From assembly GCA_019358835.1 (NCBI GenBank), contig JAHHIH010000010.1:62001-126000 (forward strand): a stretch of DNA of 64,000 nucleotides, written 5' to 3'. Each line of letters opens with the position of its first letter. The stretch's first letter is position 1. Shown piece by piece: positions 50,973-58,928 of the stretch. Both the position numbers and the translations under genes were made by a program. The DNA is from Tildeniella torsiva UHER 1998/13D. Its GTDB lineage: Bacteria > Cyanobacteriota > Cyanobacteriia > Phormidesmidales > Phormidesmidaceae. Under the pieces are notes generated by a model that worked only from the letters and a program-made list of their open reading frames with translations, was not told the DNA's origin and did not search any database.

Positions 50973-51379
50973 GGCACCGGCGCAATACACCAAAAGTTCC
51001 GGTAGCCCGAGCCCTAGAACGCCCTAAGAACCTAGCGCCAATGCCTGAACCTAGCCGAAATTTTACACAGGCAACCATCCTACAGCAGTCGATCCCCCGA
51101 CGTAAATGACTGAGGTGTCTCGGCAAAAACCGTGCTATGGGGTTTTCACAGTTGCAAATCCTGTGCTAGCCAGCGGCTGTAAAACCCTAAACCCCTTACC
51201 CTTCAACCGAATCCTTGACAGCCCGCTAAACCTCAGCCCAGAGAATGTGCCTGGGGGTAGAGAGGGGCTGAGATTAGGTTTCGTACTATACAGTTCAATC
51301 TGTTGTGAGTTGTCAGCGACCCTATTCTGTCGCTTCCTTACCGATGGATTTTCCCCTACCTAAGGACTTCAGGAACGCT
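50973..51379. other. 407-bp intergenic region between GT2-GtrA and a small exported protein gene
   Basis: This divergent gap contains an imperfect stem (GGGTTTTCACAG at 51140-51151 against CTGTAAAACCC at 51177-51187). It should hold promoters for both neighbours. No gene or RNA family was recognised. Confidence 0.4.
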
Positions 51380-51721
51380 ATGAAACGCCCAATGACGCTC
51401 TCAAAAGAATTTTTCAGCCGCCGCTTTCGGGCGATCGCCCTAGCTTGCCTAGTCGGTCTAATGAGCTGGTTAACCCTGGCCACCCAGCCCGCTTTCGCCG
51501 CTAACGACAAGGGCACTGCGGCTCCGTCCGTAGACCAAACTTTGACCGCAGAACCCCGTGACCAGGCCTACGAAGAGGCTGTAGAGGTGATCGACAACCC
51601 CAACGGTGTGCAAAAGACCTACGAAGAAAATCTCAAGCAGTACCGTCAGGAAAACCCCGATCAAAAGGGCCTGGTTGAAGACGCCAAAGACTTGGTCAAT
51701 AAAGTCACAGGCAGCAAATAA
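51380..51721 (+). CDS. Small exported protein of unknown function
   Basis: A 113-residue protein with a signal peptide (FRAIALACLVGLMSWLTLATQPAFA, cleavage after AFA). The mature part is short, charged and likely helical or disordered (DQAYEEAVEVIDNPNGVQKTYEENLKQYRQ split around NPNG). It resembles low-complexity exported proteins of cyanobacteria; no named family was recognised. The ATG at 51380 is the only start that yields a normal signal peptide. Confidence 0.7.
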   Translation: MKRPMTLSKEFFSRRFRAIALACLVGLMSWLTLATQPAFAANDKGTAAPSVDQTLTAEPRDQAYEEAVEVIDNPNGVQKTYEENLKQYRQENPDQKGLVEDAKDLVNKVTGSK

Positions 51722-51752
51722 ACCGCCTGCCATCTAACGCATCAATCGGCTG

Positions 51753-52328
51753 CTAGGGCTGCTCGATTTCGGTTACTACTCCAGCCTCTATGGGGCGATT
51801 GGTGGTCTGGATCGAGCAGTTGGTTGGTGAGCTTTGGCTCTGGAGCACCCGAGTCGTTTGCTCACCGCGAATATTGACGTAGGTCGTGGCTCCAGAGCCA
51901 GTTTCCACGCGGGCGGGCGTGTCGAGCCAGGTGAGGTTGTCGAGGCGATCGTGCACCCGCAGCTTGAGTTCGCCGTTTTGGCGATACACGCGGGCCGTTG
52001 TGCGGTTGGTGCCGTTGCAGACCATAACGGTGGTTGCCGGAGAGTCAACTCCAGGCCCTGGCTGATCCAAAACGGTCACATAGGGGGCATAAACCCAACC
52101 CTCAATCGGGCCAGTGACCACATAGAGCCAGTTGCCCTGGGTTTGAATGATCTTGGCCTGGGCACCCCTGGGTATGGTGCCGCGAATGCCGTGGGTGAGA
52201 CCGGGGCCAGAGCGCACGTTGAGACTGTCAATATTGACCTCGGCGACTTGGGCAAAGGCCGCAGAGATTGACAGGCCAACGGCGGCAGCGGTGGAGAGTA
52301 GGGCAACGGCCAGGGTTTTGAGTTTCAT
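51753..52328 (-). CDS. Exported SH3-domain protein
   Basis: A 191-residue protein with a signal peptide (VALLSTAAAVGLSISAAFA) and a bacterial SH3 domain in residues 27-85 (SLNVRSGPGLTHGIRGTIPRG, WLYVVTGPIEGWVYAPYV). A beta-rich C-terminal domain with two conserved cysteines follows (VMVCNGTNRTTARVYRQNG, NCSIQT). SH3 domains of this type bind cell-wall peptides or glycans, so the protein is probably periplasmic. The partner is unknown. Confidence 0.85.
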   Translation of the reverse strand: MKLKTLAVALLSTAAAVGLSISAAFAQVAEVNIDSLNVRSGPGLTHGIRGTIPRGAQAKIIQTQGNWLYVVTGPIEGWVYAPYVTVLDQPGPGVDSPATTVMVCNGTNRTTARVYRQNGELKLRVHDRLDNLTWLDTPARVETGSGATTYVNIRGEQTTRVLQSQSSPTNCSIQTTNRPIEAGVVTEIEQP

Positions 52329-52610
52329 AATCTATGGAGTCTCATTGCAAAAAGGGAGCCGCTGCCGAGAGGGTTGCGGCTGATGAAGCAAGGCTGAATT
52401 AATCGCCTGCATTAATCTAGGTGATTAATCTAAAGAACCGATAAAGCTGTAGTTCTGTATACCAGCATTCGCCGCGCTAGGCTTCTAGATAGCAGCTTGG
52501 TTAGCTCTCCGACGTTAGGGGAAGCAGGCGCTTGATAGCAGTGAAGCGATCGCAGTCCGTAGCCGTGCGAGTAGTTCCCAAGCGCGATCGCTTAAGCCTT
52601 CCTCCCTAAG

Positions 52611-53006
52611 CTAAGACTGACGAAATGCCCCCAGGTGAGCGATCTGCTCAGACTGCTGCTGAATCTGCACCGACAGCGAGTCGCACACCAGCTCGCACAG
52701 CTCAAACACAAAGCCGTTGGCAATCTGGTAATACACGCAGACCCCCTGCTGCTGGCGCTTAACAACGCCCGCCTGAGCCAAGATCTTAAGGTGCTTAGAC
52801 ACATTGGCCTGGCCCAGCCCTGTGGCTTCAATAATTTCAGTCACGTTCTTCTGCCCTGTTTTGAGGGCACAGACAATCTGCAACCGGCTCGACTCTGACA
52901 GCACCTTAAAAAAGTCGGCCACCAGCTGTAGTGTTTCTGGCGACAGCCGCACCAGCCGACAGTCATCGTCGAGTGAAACCTGCGAAACCGTAGGAGCAAG
53001 AGCCAT
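52611..53006 (-). CDS. ArsR/SmtB-family transcriptional regulator
   Basis: A 131-residue winged-helix repressor. Its fold is shown by VADFFKVLSESSRLQIVCALKTGQ, the recognition helix in GLGQANVSKHLKILAQAGVV and the wing KRQQQGVCVYYQIA. Cysteines are present in DDDCRL, IVCAL, GVCVYY and ELCELVCDS, but the classical CVC metal site of alpha-3 is not obvious, so its inducer may be a metal bound elsewhere or a redox signal. A 12-bp perfect palindrome overlaps the probable promoter 45 bases upstream, suggesting autoregulation. No transport or resistance gene adjoins it. Confidence 0.88.
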   Translation of the reverse strand: MALAPTVSQVSLDDDCRLVRLSPETLQLVADFFKVLSESSRLQIVCALKTGQKNVTEIIEATGLGQANVSKHLKILAQAGVVKRQQQGVCVYYQIANGFVFELCELVCDSLSVQIQQQSEQIAHLGAFRQS

Positions 53007-53050
53007 AGCGATAGACCAAGGGGGCCGGGTAGAGAAGAAAGGGATTTTAT

Positions 53051-53067
53051 TACTGATCAGTAGTATA
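53051..53067 (-). promoter_or_regulatory. Palindromic operator and -10 box upstream of the ArsR-type gene
   Basis: TACTGATCAGTA (53051-53062) is a perfect 12-bp palindrome. On the minus strand it is directly preceded by TATACT (53067-53062), a good -10 box. Operators overlapping the -10 region are typical of ArsR-family autorepression. Confidence 0.5.
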
Positions 53068-53112
53068 ACGACTGTGGCCTGAGATTAGGATGAGGGTCGG
53101 CAGCCTGCCCCT

Positions 53113-53961
53113 CTACCCCTTCACCCCACTGGCTGTCTCTGTTGGCACAATGTAGCGCTGCAACAGCACAAACACCAAAATTGCGGGCAGCACCGACAAA
53201 ATTGACCCCGCCGCAATTAGCCGCCAGTCTAGCGAAAAGCTGCCTGCCAGCCGCGCTACGCCTAGGGGTAGGGTGTAGCGTTCGGGGCGATCGAGCAAAA
53301 TTAGCGGCCAGAGAAATTCGCCCCAGGTGCCAATAAACACAAAGATTCCCAGCGTTACCAGGGCCGGGCGGGTGGCGGGCAACATCACATTCCACCAGAT
53401 GCCCAGGTCAGAGCAGCCGTCCATGCGGGCGGCCTCTTCTAGCTCCTTGGGCACGCCCTGAAACGCCTGGCGCATGAGAAAAATGCCAAAGGCCGAGGCC
53501 AGGTAGGGCAGCACCAGCCCCAAGTAGGTGTTCCGCAGGCCCAAGTTCACCGCCAAAATGTACAGCGGTATCATCACCACCTGAAACGGAATCATGATGG
53601 TGGCCACAATCAGCGCCAGCAGGGTGTCGCGGCCTAAAAACGACATCCGCGCCAGGGGGTAGGCCGCCAGCGAGCACAGCAGCAGATTCGCCGCCACCGT
53701 CAGCACCGCCACCACGGTGCTGTTGAGAAAGTATTGGCCAAAGGGGTTTGACTGCCACACCTGCCGGTAGTTGGCCAGGGTCGGCTGCTGGGGCAGAAGC
53801 TGGGGCGGGTTGGCCAGCAGATTCTCTGTCGAGCCTTTAAGGGAGGTGCTGAGCAGCCACAGCAGCGGGAAGACCATCACCAGGGCGATCGCCAGCAGCA
53901 GCACATAAATCCCCGCATTCCGCCAGTGGGGCCACTTAGCCAGGCCATTGAAAAAAGCCAT
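53113..53961 (-). CDS. Carbohydrate ABC transporter permease (MalG type)
   Basis: A 282-residue permease with six predicted spans. It has FPLLWLLSTSLKGSTENL at the N-terminus and the EAA loop (ELEEAARMDGCSDLGIWWNVMLPATRPAL) near residue 190 that contacts the ATPase. It resembles MalG/GgtD-type sugar permeases. No binding protein, MalF-type partner or ATPase is encoded nearby, so it must work with components encoded elsewhere. It starts 4 bases after the tab2 gene and is probably the last cistron of an rps1B-tab2-permease transcript. Confidence 0.9.
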   Translation of the reverse strand: MAFFNGLAKWPHWRNAGIYVLLLAIALVMVFPLLWLLSTSLKGSTENLLANPPQLLPQQPTLANYRQVWQSNPFGQYFLNSTVVAVLTVAANLLLCSLAAYPLARMSFLGRDTLLALIVATIMIPFQVVMIPLYILAVNLGLRNTYLGLVLPYLASAFGIFLMRQAFQGVPKELEEAARMDGCSDLGIWWNVMLPATRPALVTLGIFVFIGTWGEFLWPLILLDRPERYTLPLGVARLAGSFSLDWRLIAAGSILSVLPAILVFVLLQRYIVPTETASGVKG

Positions 53962-53965
53962 TCCC

Positions 53966-54841
53966 CTACCCCAGATTCAGCTCTTGCAGCAGCCAGAACC
54001 CAGCAAAAGACTCGCTCTCTCGGCTGGCTTGAATGCCAATGAAGTGTACCTGGTTGGCTTTGGCCTTAGCGGCCTCAAAGGCCTGGGCCTCGGCCAATAG
54101 CTTAGGGCCGGGCAGACCCGCCAAAACCCAGCTGTCAGAGGCTCCGGTTTCGAGAATAATCTGGGGAGCTTTGCTAGACTCTATCCGCCAGTAGGCCAGC
54201 TCTAGCCCCGACATCCAGGCGGCGAGGGCTGTGGCGCGGGGGGAGAAAATCAGCAGGCCGGGGATTGGGGTAGTGGGGTCTAGATTCGCCATGTCTAGGG
54301 GAAACGACTCCCCAAAGCCAATATCCCAGTCGGGCAGGTCGGCAAAGGCGGCGGCTTCCAGGGTGACGAAGGTCCACTTCTGCCCCAGCAGGGCATCGGG
54401 CAGGGCCTGGGGGCTGGGTGGTGGAGCTGCTACCGAGGGCGATGGAGCGCTGGTGTAGCCTTCCATGTTGGGGTACAGAGTTTGGTTGCGATCGCTCAGC
54501 CACCGCTGCAAGGCCACCGTGCGCCGGCTGGGCCGAGCCGGAATGCCCGCGTCTTCACAGGCCCGCAAGATCATGTTTTGCATCTGGTAGCGGAAGTACC
54601 GAATGCGGCTGGGGGGAGCGATGCCTTGGCTGGTCGCCTCGGCGATCGCCTCCTCGATCGCCCCCTTTAAGACAATTGAGTTGACGTCGCTGCTGGGCAA
54701 AAACTTGCTGTAGTGAAACAGCTTGTCGGCCTCTACTCCAGTACCGACCAACCCTTCGCAGAGCAGCACTTCCCAGAGTTTTTTGTCATTCTCATCCAGC
54801 ACGGGCCGGGAGTAAAAGTCGAGTTCCCACACGGTGCCCAT
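53966..54841 (-). CDS. Tab2/Atab2-family RNA-binding protein
   Basis: A 291-residue protein matching the Tab2/Atab2 (DUF1092) family: MGTVWELDFYSRPVLDENDKKLWEVLLC at the start (shown in parts: WELDFYSRPVLDENDKKLWE), RIRYFRYQMQNMILRACEDA, ARPSRRTVALQRWL and the C-terminal FWLLQELNLG. In Chlamydomonas and Arabidopsis, Tab2/Atab2 binds psaB leaders and is needed for photosystem I translation; the cyanobacterial role is less clear. It lies 5 bases after the S1 protein gene, which supports a role in translation. An Ala/Pro/Ser-rich linker of about 20 residues splits the N- and C-terminal parts. Confidence 0.9.
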   Translation of the reverse strand: MGTVWELDFYSRPVLDENDKKLWEVLLCEGLVGTGVEADKLFHYSKFLPSSDVNSIVLKGAIEEAIAEATSQGIAPPSRIRYFRYQMQNMILRACEDAGIPARPSRRTVALQRWLSDRNQTLYPNMEGYTSAPSPSVAAPPPSPQALPDALLGQKWTFVTLEAAAFADLPDWDIGFGESFPLDMANLDPTTPIPGLLIFSPRATALAAWMSGLELAYWRIESSKAPQIILETGASDSWVLAGLPGPKLLAEAQAFEAAKAKANQVHFIGIQASRESESFAGFWLLQELNLG

Positions 54842-54846
54842 ATTGT

Positions 54847-55725
54847 TTATGCCTCGCTGTCGTTCAGCATGCGGCTAATGTCGGCCAGGCGATTTTCGGC
54901 GTCTTCAAACACGGCCTCAGATTCTTTGAGCACCTCACCAGGATACTTCTCAAGCACCTTGGTCGAGAGCGAAATGCGGTTGCGCTCGGGATCGAGGCCG
55001 ACGACCACCGCCTTAATGGGCTGGCCCACCTTCAGCACAGTAGCCAGAGAATCGACGTAGTTTTTGCTGATTTGCTTGATGTGCAGCAGGCCGCTGATGC
55101 CGTCGAACTCGACAAACGCGCCGAAGGGTTTAAGGCTGCCTACGGTGCCCTCGATTAGCTGACCCAGCGCTAGGGTGCTCATCATCTGGCTGCGGGCGGC
55201 CATGCGGGCCGACATCACCAGCTTGTTGGCGGCGGGGTTGACTTCAAGGAACCCTACCGTAAGGCGCTGGCCCACGGCTTCGGATAGATCTTCGTAGGTG
55301 CGGCCCAGGTGCGATCGCGGCACAAACCCCCGCAAGCCCTCCACATCGACCGTCACACCGCCCTTATTGTGGCCGGTGACTTTGACCTCCATCACAGCGC
55401 TCTCTTCAGCCTGCTGGGCCAGCTTATCCCACAGCTGTTTGAGCTGAAGCTTGCGAATCGACAGCAGCAGCTGACCGTCGGCATCCTGGTCACGAATTAC
55501 TTGAAACGAGTATTCACCCCCCGCTTCGAGCACGCCCTCAAAGGAGGTGATGGCCCGCACCGCCGCTTCACGAATGGGCAAAAAGGCCGCTGACTTGCCG
55601 CCAATATCCACCGTGGCCCCGTCGGGGGCAAAGGAGATGACGGTGCCCCGCACGGTGCTGCCCACCTGAAAATCGTAGTCGTGGGCCTCAAGGGCTTTGG
55701 CAAAATCTTCGGCGGAGAAAGTCAA
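54847..55725 (-). CDS. rps1B: Ribosomal protein S1-like RNA-binding protein (Rps1B type)
   Basis: A 292-residue protein with three S1 domains: residues about 20-90 (VGSTVRGTVISFAPDGATVDIGG), 108-172 (VEGLRGFVPRSHLG) and 188-258 (GQLIEGTVGSLKPFGAFVEFDG, GLLHIKQIS). Cyanobacterial S1 proteins have three or so such domains rather than six. S1 binds pyrimidine-rich mRNA leaders and helps initiation without a Shine-Dalgarno sequence, which several C-rich leaders in this window may need. The annotated start is TTG; no better ATG exists before the first domain. It heads a tight unit with tab2 and a permease gene. Confidence 0.9.
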   Translation of the reverse strand: MTFSAEDFAKALEAHDYDFQVGSTVRGTVISFAPDGATVDIGGKSAAFLPIREAAVRAITSFEGVLEAGGEYSFQVIRDQDADGQLLLSIRKLQLKQLWDKLAQQAEESAVMEVKVTGHNKGGVTVDVEGLRGFVPRSHLGRTYEDLSEAVGQRLTVGFLEVNPAANKLVMSARMAARSQMMSTLALGQLIEGTVGSLKPFGAFVEFDGISGLLHIKQISKNYVDSLATVLKVGQPIKAVVVGLDPERNRISLSTKVLEKYPGEVLKESEAVFEDAENRLADISRMLNDSEA

Positions 55726-55777
55726 GGCTGAGGCTCCTGGACAACAAACACAATTTAACTAGCTTTCTACTATACAA

Positions 55778-55819
55778 CGCCGTGCTGAGGCACCGCTGAG
55801 CCGCCGCCTCAGCACGGCG
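55778..55819. other. 14-bp perfect palindromic stem in the divergent rps1B/UDG promoter
   Basis: CGCCGTGCTGAGGC (55778-55791) is perfectly complementary to GCCTCAGCACGGCG (55806-55819) around a 14-base loop. It is centred in the 147-bp gap between the divergent starts. It could be a leader hairpin in one transcript, an operator for both, or a mobile palindrome. Confidence 0.6.
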
Positions 55820-55872
55820 GGCCGAGACCCTTTACAATGATGCCGAGAGGATGATGTAGCCCCCAAAAATCG

Positions 55873-56580
55873 ATGGCCGACGAGCAATTTAGCCTGTTTA
55901 ACGCCGGGAATGGCGCTACCGACGGGGCCAACGCAGACCCCAGCGCCACAGATTTCGACGCCATACCCACTACCGGGTCGGTGCCGATTCCCCCCGGCAT
56001 TTACCCTGACCTGGAGATCCTGGGCACCCACTGCCGGGGCTGTCAGCGCTGCGATCTGGCCGCTACCCGCACCAATGTGGTGGTTAGCCGGGGCAGCCCC
56101 ACCGCTCCCGTGCTGATCATTGGCGAAGGGCCAGGGCAGCAGGAGGATGAGCAAGGGCTCCCCTTTGTGGGCAAGTCAGGACAATTGCTGGAGAAAATTC
56201 TCGAATCGGTGCGGTTCAACACCGAGACCGATGTGTACATTTGCAACATCGTCAAGTGCCGCCCGCCCGAAAACCGCGTGCCCACCACCGCCGAAGTGGC
56301 CGCCTGCAAAGGCTACCTGCTAGAGCAAATTCGGCTGGTAGATCCCAAGATCATTCTGCTCACTGGGGCGACGGCCCTGAAGGCACTGCTGGGGGTGAAG
56401 TTGGGTATCAGCAAAGTGCGCGGTCAGTGGATGGAGTGGGATGGCCGTCTGTGCATGCCGATCTTTCACCCGGCCTACCTGCTGCGCAACCCGTCGCGCG
56501 ACAAGGGCAGCCCCAAGTGGCTGATGTGGCAAGACATTCAAGCGGTGAAAGCCAAGGTAGATGAGCTAACCGGGGGCTAA
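55873..56580 (+). CDS. Type-4 (family 4) uracil-DNA glycosylase
   Basis: A 235-residue uracil-DNA glycosylase of the iron-sulphur family. Cysteines CRGCQRC and the later pair in ICNIVKC and EVAAC make the 4Fe-4S set. The active-site motif is GEGPGQQEDEQGLPFVG and the second motif HPAYLLRNP. It removes uracil from DNA after cytosine deamination. An acidic N-terminal extension of about 45 residues precedes the fold. It is transcribed divergently from rps1B. Confidence 0.94.
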   Translation: MADEQFSLFNAGNGATDGANADPSATDFDAIPTTGSVPIPPGIYPDLEILGTHCRGCQRCDLAATRTNVVVSRGSPTAPVLIIGEGPGQQEDEQGLPFVGKSGQLLEKILESVRFNTETDVYICNIVKCRPPENRVPTTAEVAACKGYLLEQIRLVDPKIILLTGATALKALLGVKLGISKVRGQWMEWDGRLCMPIFHPAYLLRNPSRDKGSPKWLMWQDIQAVKAKVDELTGG

Positions 56581-56638
56581 GTGGATACTTAGAGAATGTC
56601 CTAAGCATGGCGGCTATGTCTTTTTTCCTGGAAATCTC

Positions 56639-57091
56639 CTAATACAGCTCCCCGGTCAGGACGGCTTCAGGGCTGGAGTCAAGGGGCCATACCGCAGGAA
56701 AGTCTGCGGCGGGATAATCGTTGTGTACCTGTTTCAGGGCGCGTTGCCAGCTTTCTGCAAAAACATCCTCAAAGTAGGTCTTTAGGCTAGGGGATTGATC
56801 GAGCAAATCCTGAAGTTGCTCTCGCTGTTCATCGATGGTGTTTTCCCAGCCGCGATAATTGTCGGGCAGGGACACGTAGGTGCGTTTGAGCAGATGGGCT
56901 AGCAGCACCTTGAGGCGGGTTTTGATTTCTCGGCGATCGCGAGCGGCCAAGCCTTCAATCTCCTCGATCAGGTGTGCTACGTCTAAATTGTCCAGATCGC
57001 CCGTTTTGAGCTGGGCAATGGTATCGGCATACCAGATGGCCAGGTCGCGATCGTAGAGCTGAGATTGGGCAATGGCAGATTGTGCTGTCAT
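56639..57091 (-). CDS. DUF29 protein
   Basis: A 150-residue helical protein of the DUF29 family, common in multiple copies in cyanobacteria. It shows LYDRDLAIWYADTIAQLKTGDLDNLDVAHLIEEIEGLAARDRREI (family core: DLDNLDVAHLIEEIE), LLKRTYVSLPDN and WQRALKQVHNDYP. The function is unknown, though some copies lie beside mobile or toxin-like genes. It is convergent with the glycosylase gene. Confidence 0.9.
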   Translation of the reverse strand: MTAQSAIAQSQLYDRDLAIWYADTIAQLKTGDLDNLDVAHLIEEIEGLAARDRREIKTRLKVLLAHLLKRTYVSLPDNYRGWENTIDEQREQLQDLLDQSPSLKTYFEDVFAESWQRALKQVHNDYPAADFPAVWPLDSSPEAVLTGELY

Positions 57092-57365
57092 GGGGGTGAT
57101 CCTCTCCAGCCGTTAGCTTCATCCTAGTTTATGAGTGAATTGGACGGCACCGGGGCGATCGGCCCCACCGCCCCTCGTCAGCATTTTGCATAATCTCTGA
57201 GTTTGCCAGAGCATCCGCCAGTGCTCGGTACGGCTTTCTATACCCGGCAATTTGGGAATCTCTGACAGAATAGACGGGTGGCCGAAAAGTCTTTTGAGCA
57301 TCCTTTGGCCTGCGGCTCAGACCTGGCAGACCTAGACCACGCCCGCATATAACAAGGAGATTTCA

Positions 57366-57689
57366 ATGGATACCAACAACCTTTTGCGCCAGTTGCTGAT
57401 GATTGGCGTGGGTACCACTTCCCTGGTAGCCGAGCGGGTCAAGGTCGTGACCGAAGAGTGGGTGCGCGAGGGCAAGTTTAACCCCGACCAGGCCCGCACC
57501 CTGATGGATGAGGTAATGGCCCAGCTCAACGAGGGCAATGGAGCGCTAGAAGATCAGTTCCAACGCCTGTTTCGCAACACCCTGCAAGACCTGGGCGTGC
57601 CCCGCCAGGCCGAAATGGACGAACTGCGCGGGCGACTCGATCGCCTAGAACGCCAGGTGCGCGATCTAGAAAACCGCGCCTGGAAGTAG
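57366..57689 (+). CDS. Phasin/PhaF-like coiled-coil protein
   Basis: A 107-residue amphipathic helical protein: LLRQLLMIGVGTTSLVAERVK, then VREGKFNPDQARTLMDEVMAQL and a C-terminal heptad coiled coil (MDELRGRLDRLERQVRDLE). It fits the cyanobacterial phasin-like family related to PhaF/PhaI regulators of polyhydroxyalkanoate granules. The link to polyhydroxybutyrate is inferred from the family. A strong AAGGAG site lies 8 bases before the ATG. Confidence 0.78.
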   Translation: MDTNNLLRQLLMIGVGTTSLVAERVKVVTEEWVREGKFNPDQARTLMDEVMAQLNEGNGALEDQFQRLFRNTLQDLGVPRQAEMDELRGRLDRLERQVRDLENRAWK

Positions 57690-57908
57690 CCTGCCTCGCA
57701 GCCCCTAAATTGTCACCATACATGGTCTACCGGGACAGGGCCTGTGCTGCCATGCCTGCTGCTGGTCGCTTTAGTGCTGTAGGTCAACTAGCCGCCAGCC
57801 TGCTTTTTGCCTATCTGTGATATCTCAGAGGCCATTTCAGGGCGCTAAAGTGGGGCAAGGCGGTATCCGTTGCCGCTGGGTCGGTCTTTACCTAGCAAGC
57901 TGAGTGGC

Positions 57909-58783
57909 ATGGCTGTCAATCCGTTAGATCTGTTTGCGGGGAAGCCAGCGATCGCACATCATTCGGTGCGCCTCGACAAAGGGGTAACGGTTCACTATCG
58001 CCACGATCTGCCAGGCGCGCTGGATGCGCCCCTGGGGCTCAGCCACCACATGCTGACCTTTTTCTTGTCTAAAAATGATCGCCAGGTGACCTCCCTGGAT
58101 GGGTGCGGCGAATACGACGGGGCGATGGAGTTTGGCGATTTTTATCTCTACCCGGCGGGGTGCCCTGGGTTTACCCGTTGGCAGTCGATCGACAAAACGC
58201 TGCACATTGTTTTGGAGCCTGACTTTCTCAGCCAGGTCGCCATCGACACCGACTGTCTGAACCCTGGCAACCTTGAGCTTTTGCCCGTGTTGAATACCCG
58301 CGATCGCAAGCTCGAAAACCTAGTGCCGCTCTTTCTCCAGGAAATAGAAAACGGCGATCTGGGCGACCGGCTCTATCTAGAATCGCTCAGCTCGATTTGG
58401 GCATTCACCTACTGCGCCAGTACTGCGAGGTGATCCCTAAAATTCGTCAGTCGGCGGCGGGGCTGGCCCCCCACAAACTCGCCACCGTACTCGACTACAT
58501 TCAGGCGCGGCTGAGCCAAGATCTGAGCTTAACCGCCATCGCCGCTGAAATTGGCGTCAGCCGCTGCCACTTTGCCACCCAGTTTAGGCAGGCTATGGGT
58601 CTGGCACCCCACCAGTATGTGAGCCAGCAGCGGGTAGAGAAAGCTAAACGGGCGCTGCGATCGCCCCAGCGCTCGATCGCTGACATCGCCCTAGAATGCG
58701 GCTTCTCTAACCAAAGTCATCTCACCAAGGTCTTTAAAAAACAAACCGGCACCACCCCCAAAGCCTACCGAGAGCGCCTGTGA
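57909..58783 (+). pseudogene. AraC-family regulator gene broken by a single-base frameshift
   Basis: The first part (57909-58433) is an AraC-type N-terminal sensor (PLGLSHHMLTFFLSKNDRQV, MEFGDFYLYPAGCPGF). It runs off frame after RLYLESLSS. The continuation (58397-58783), in another frame, carries LGIHLLRQYC and the HTH_18 pair (LSLTAIAAEIGVSRCHFATQF; SIADIALECGFSNQSHLTKVFKKQTG). One missing base near 58398-58401 explains the break and restoring it gives about 290 residues. It is either a recent pseudogene or a sequencing error; the DNA-binding part alone could still be made from 58397. The EamA gene downstream may be its target. Confidence 0.85.
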
Positions 58784-58928
58784 ACCCCCCTCGACTCAGG
58801 CGACCAAAAGAATCGACAACCGACAGAACATTTGGGCAAGACTGAGACCAGCCAGCGGCGGTAGGGTAGCGCTATGAACCGCACTGGAGCATTGCCCCCA
58901 TGGTTTTAGCCCGCCCAGAGGTGCCCCA

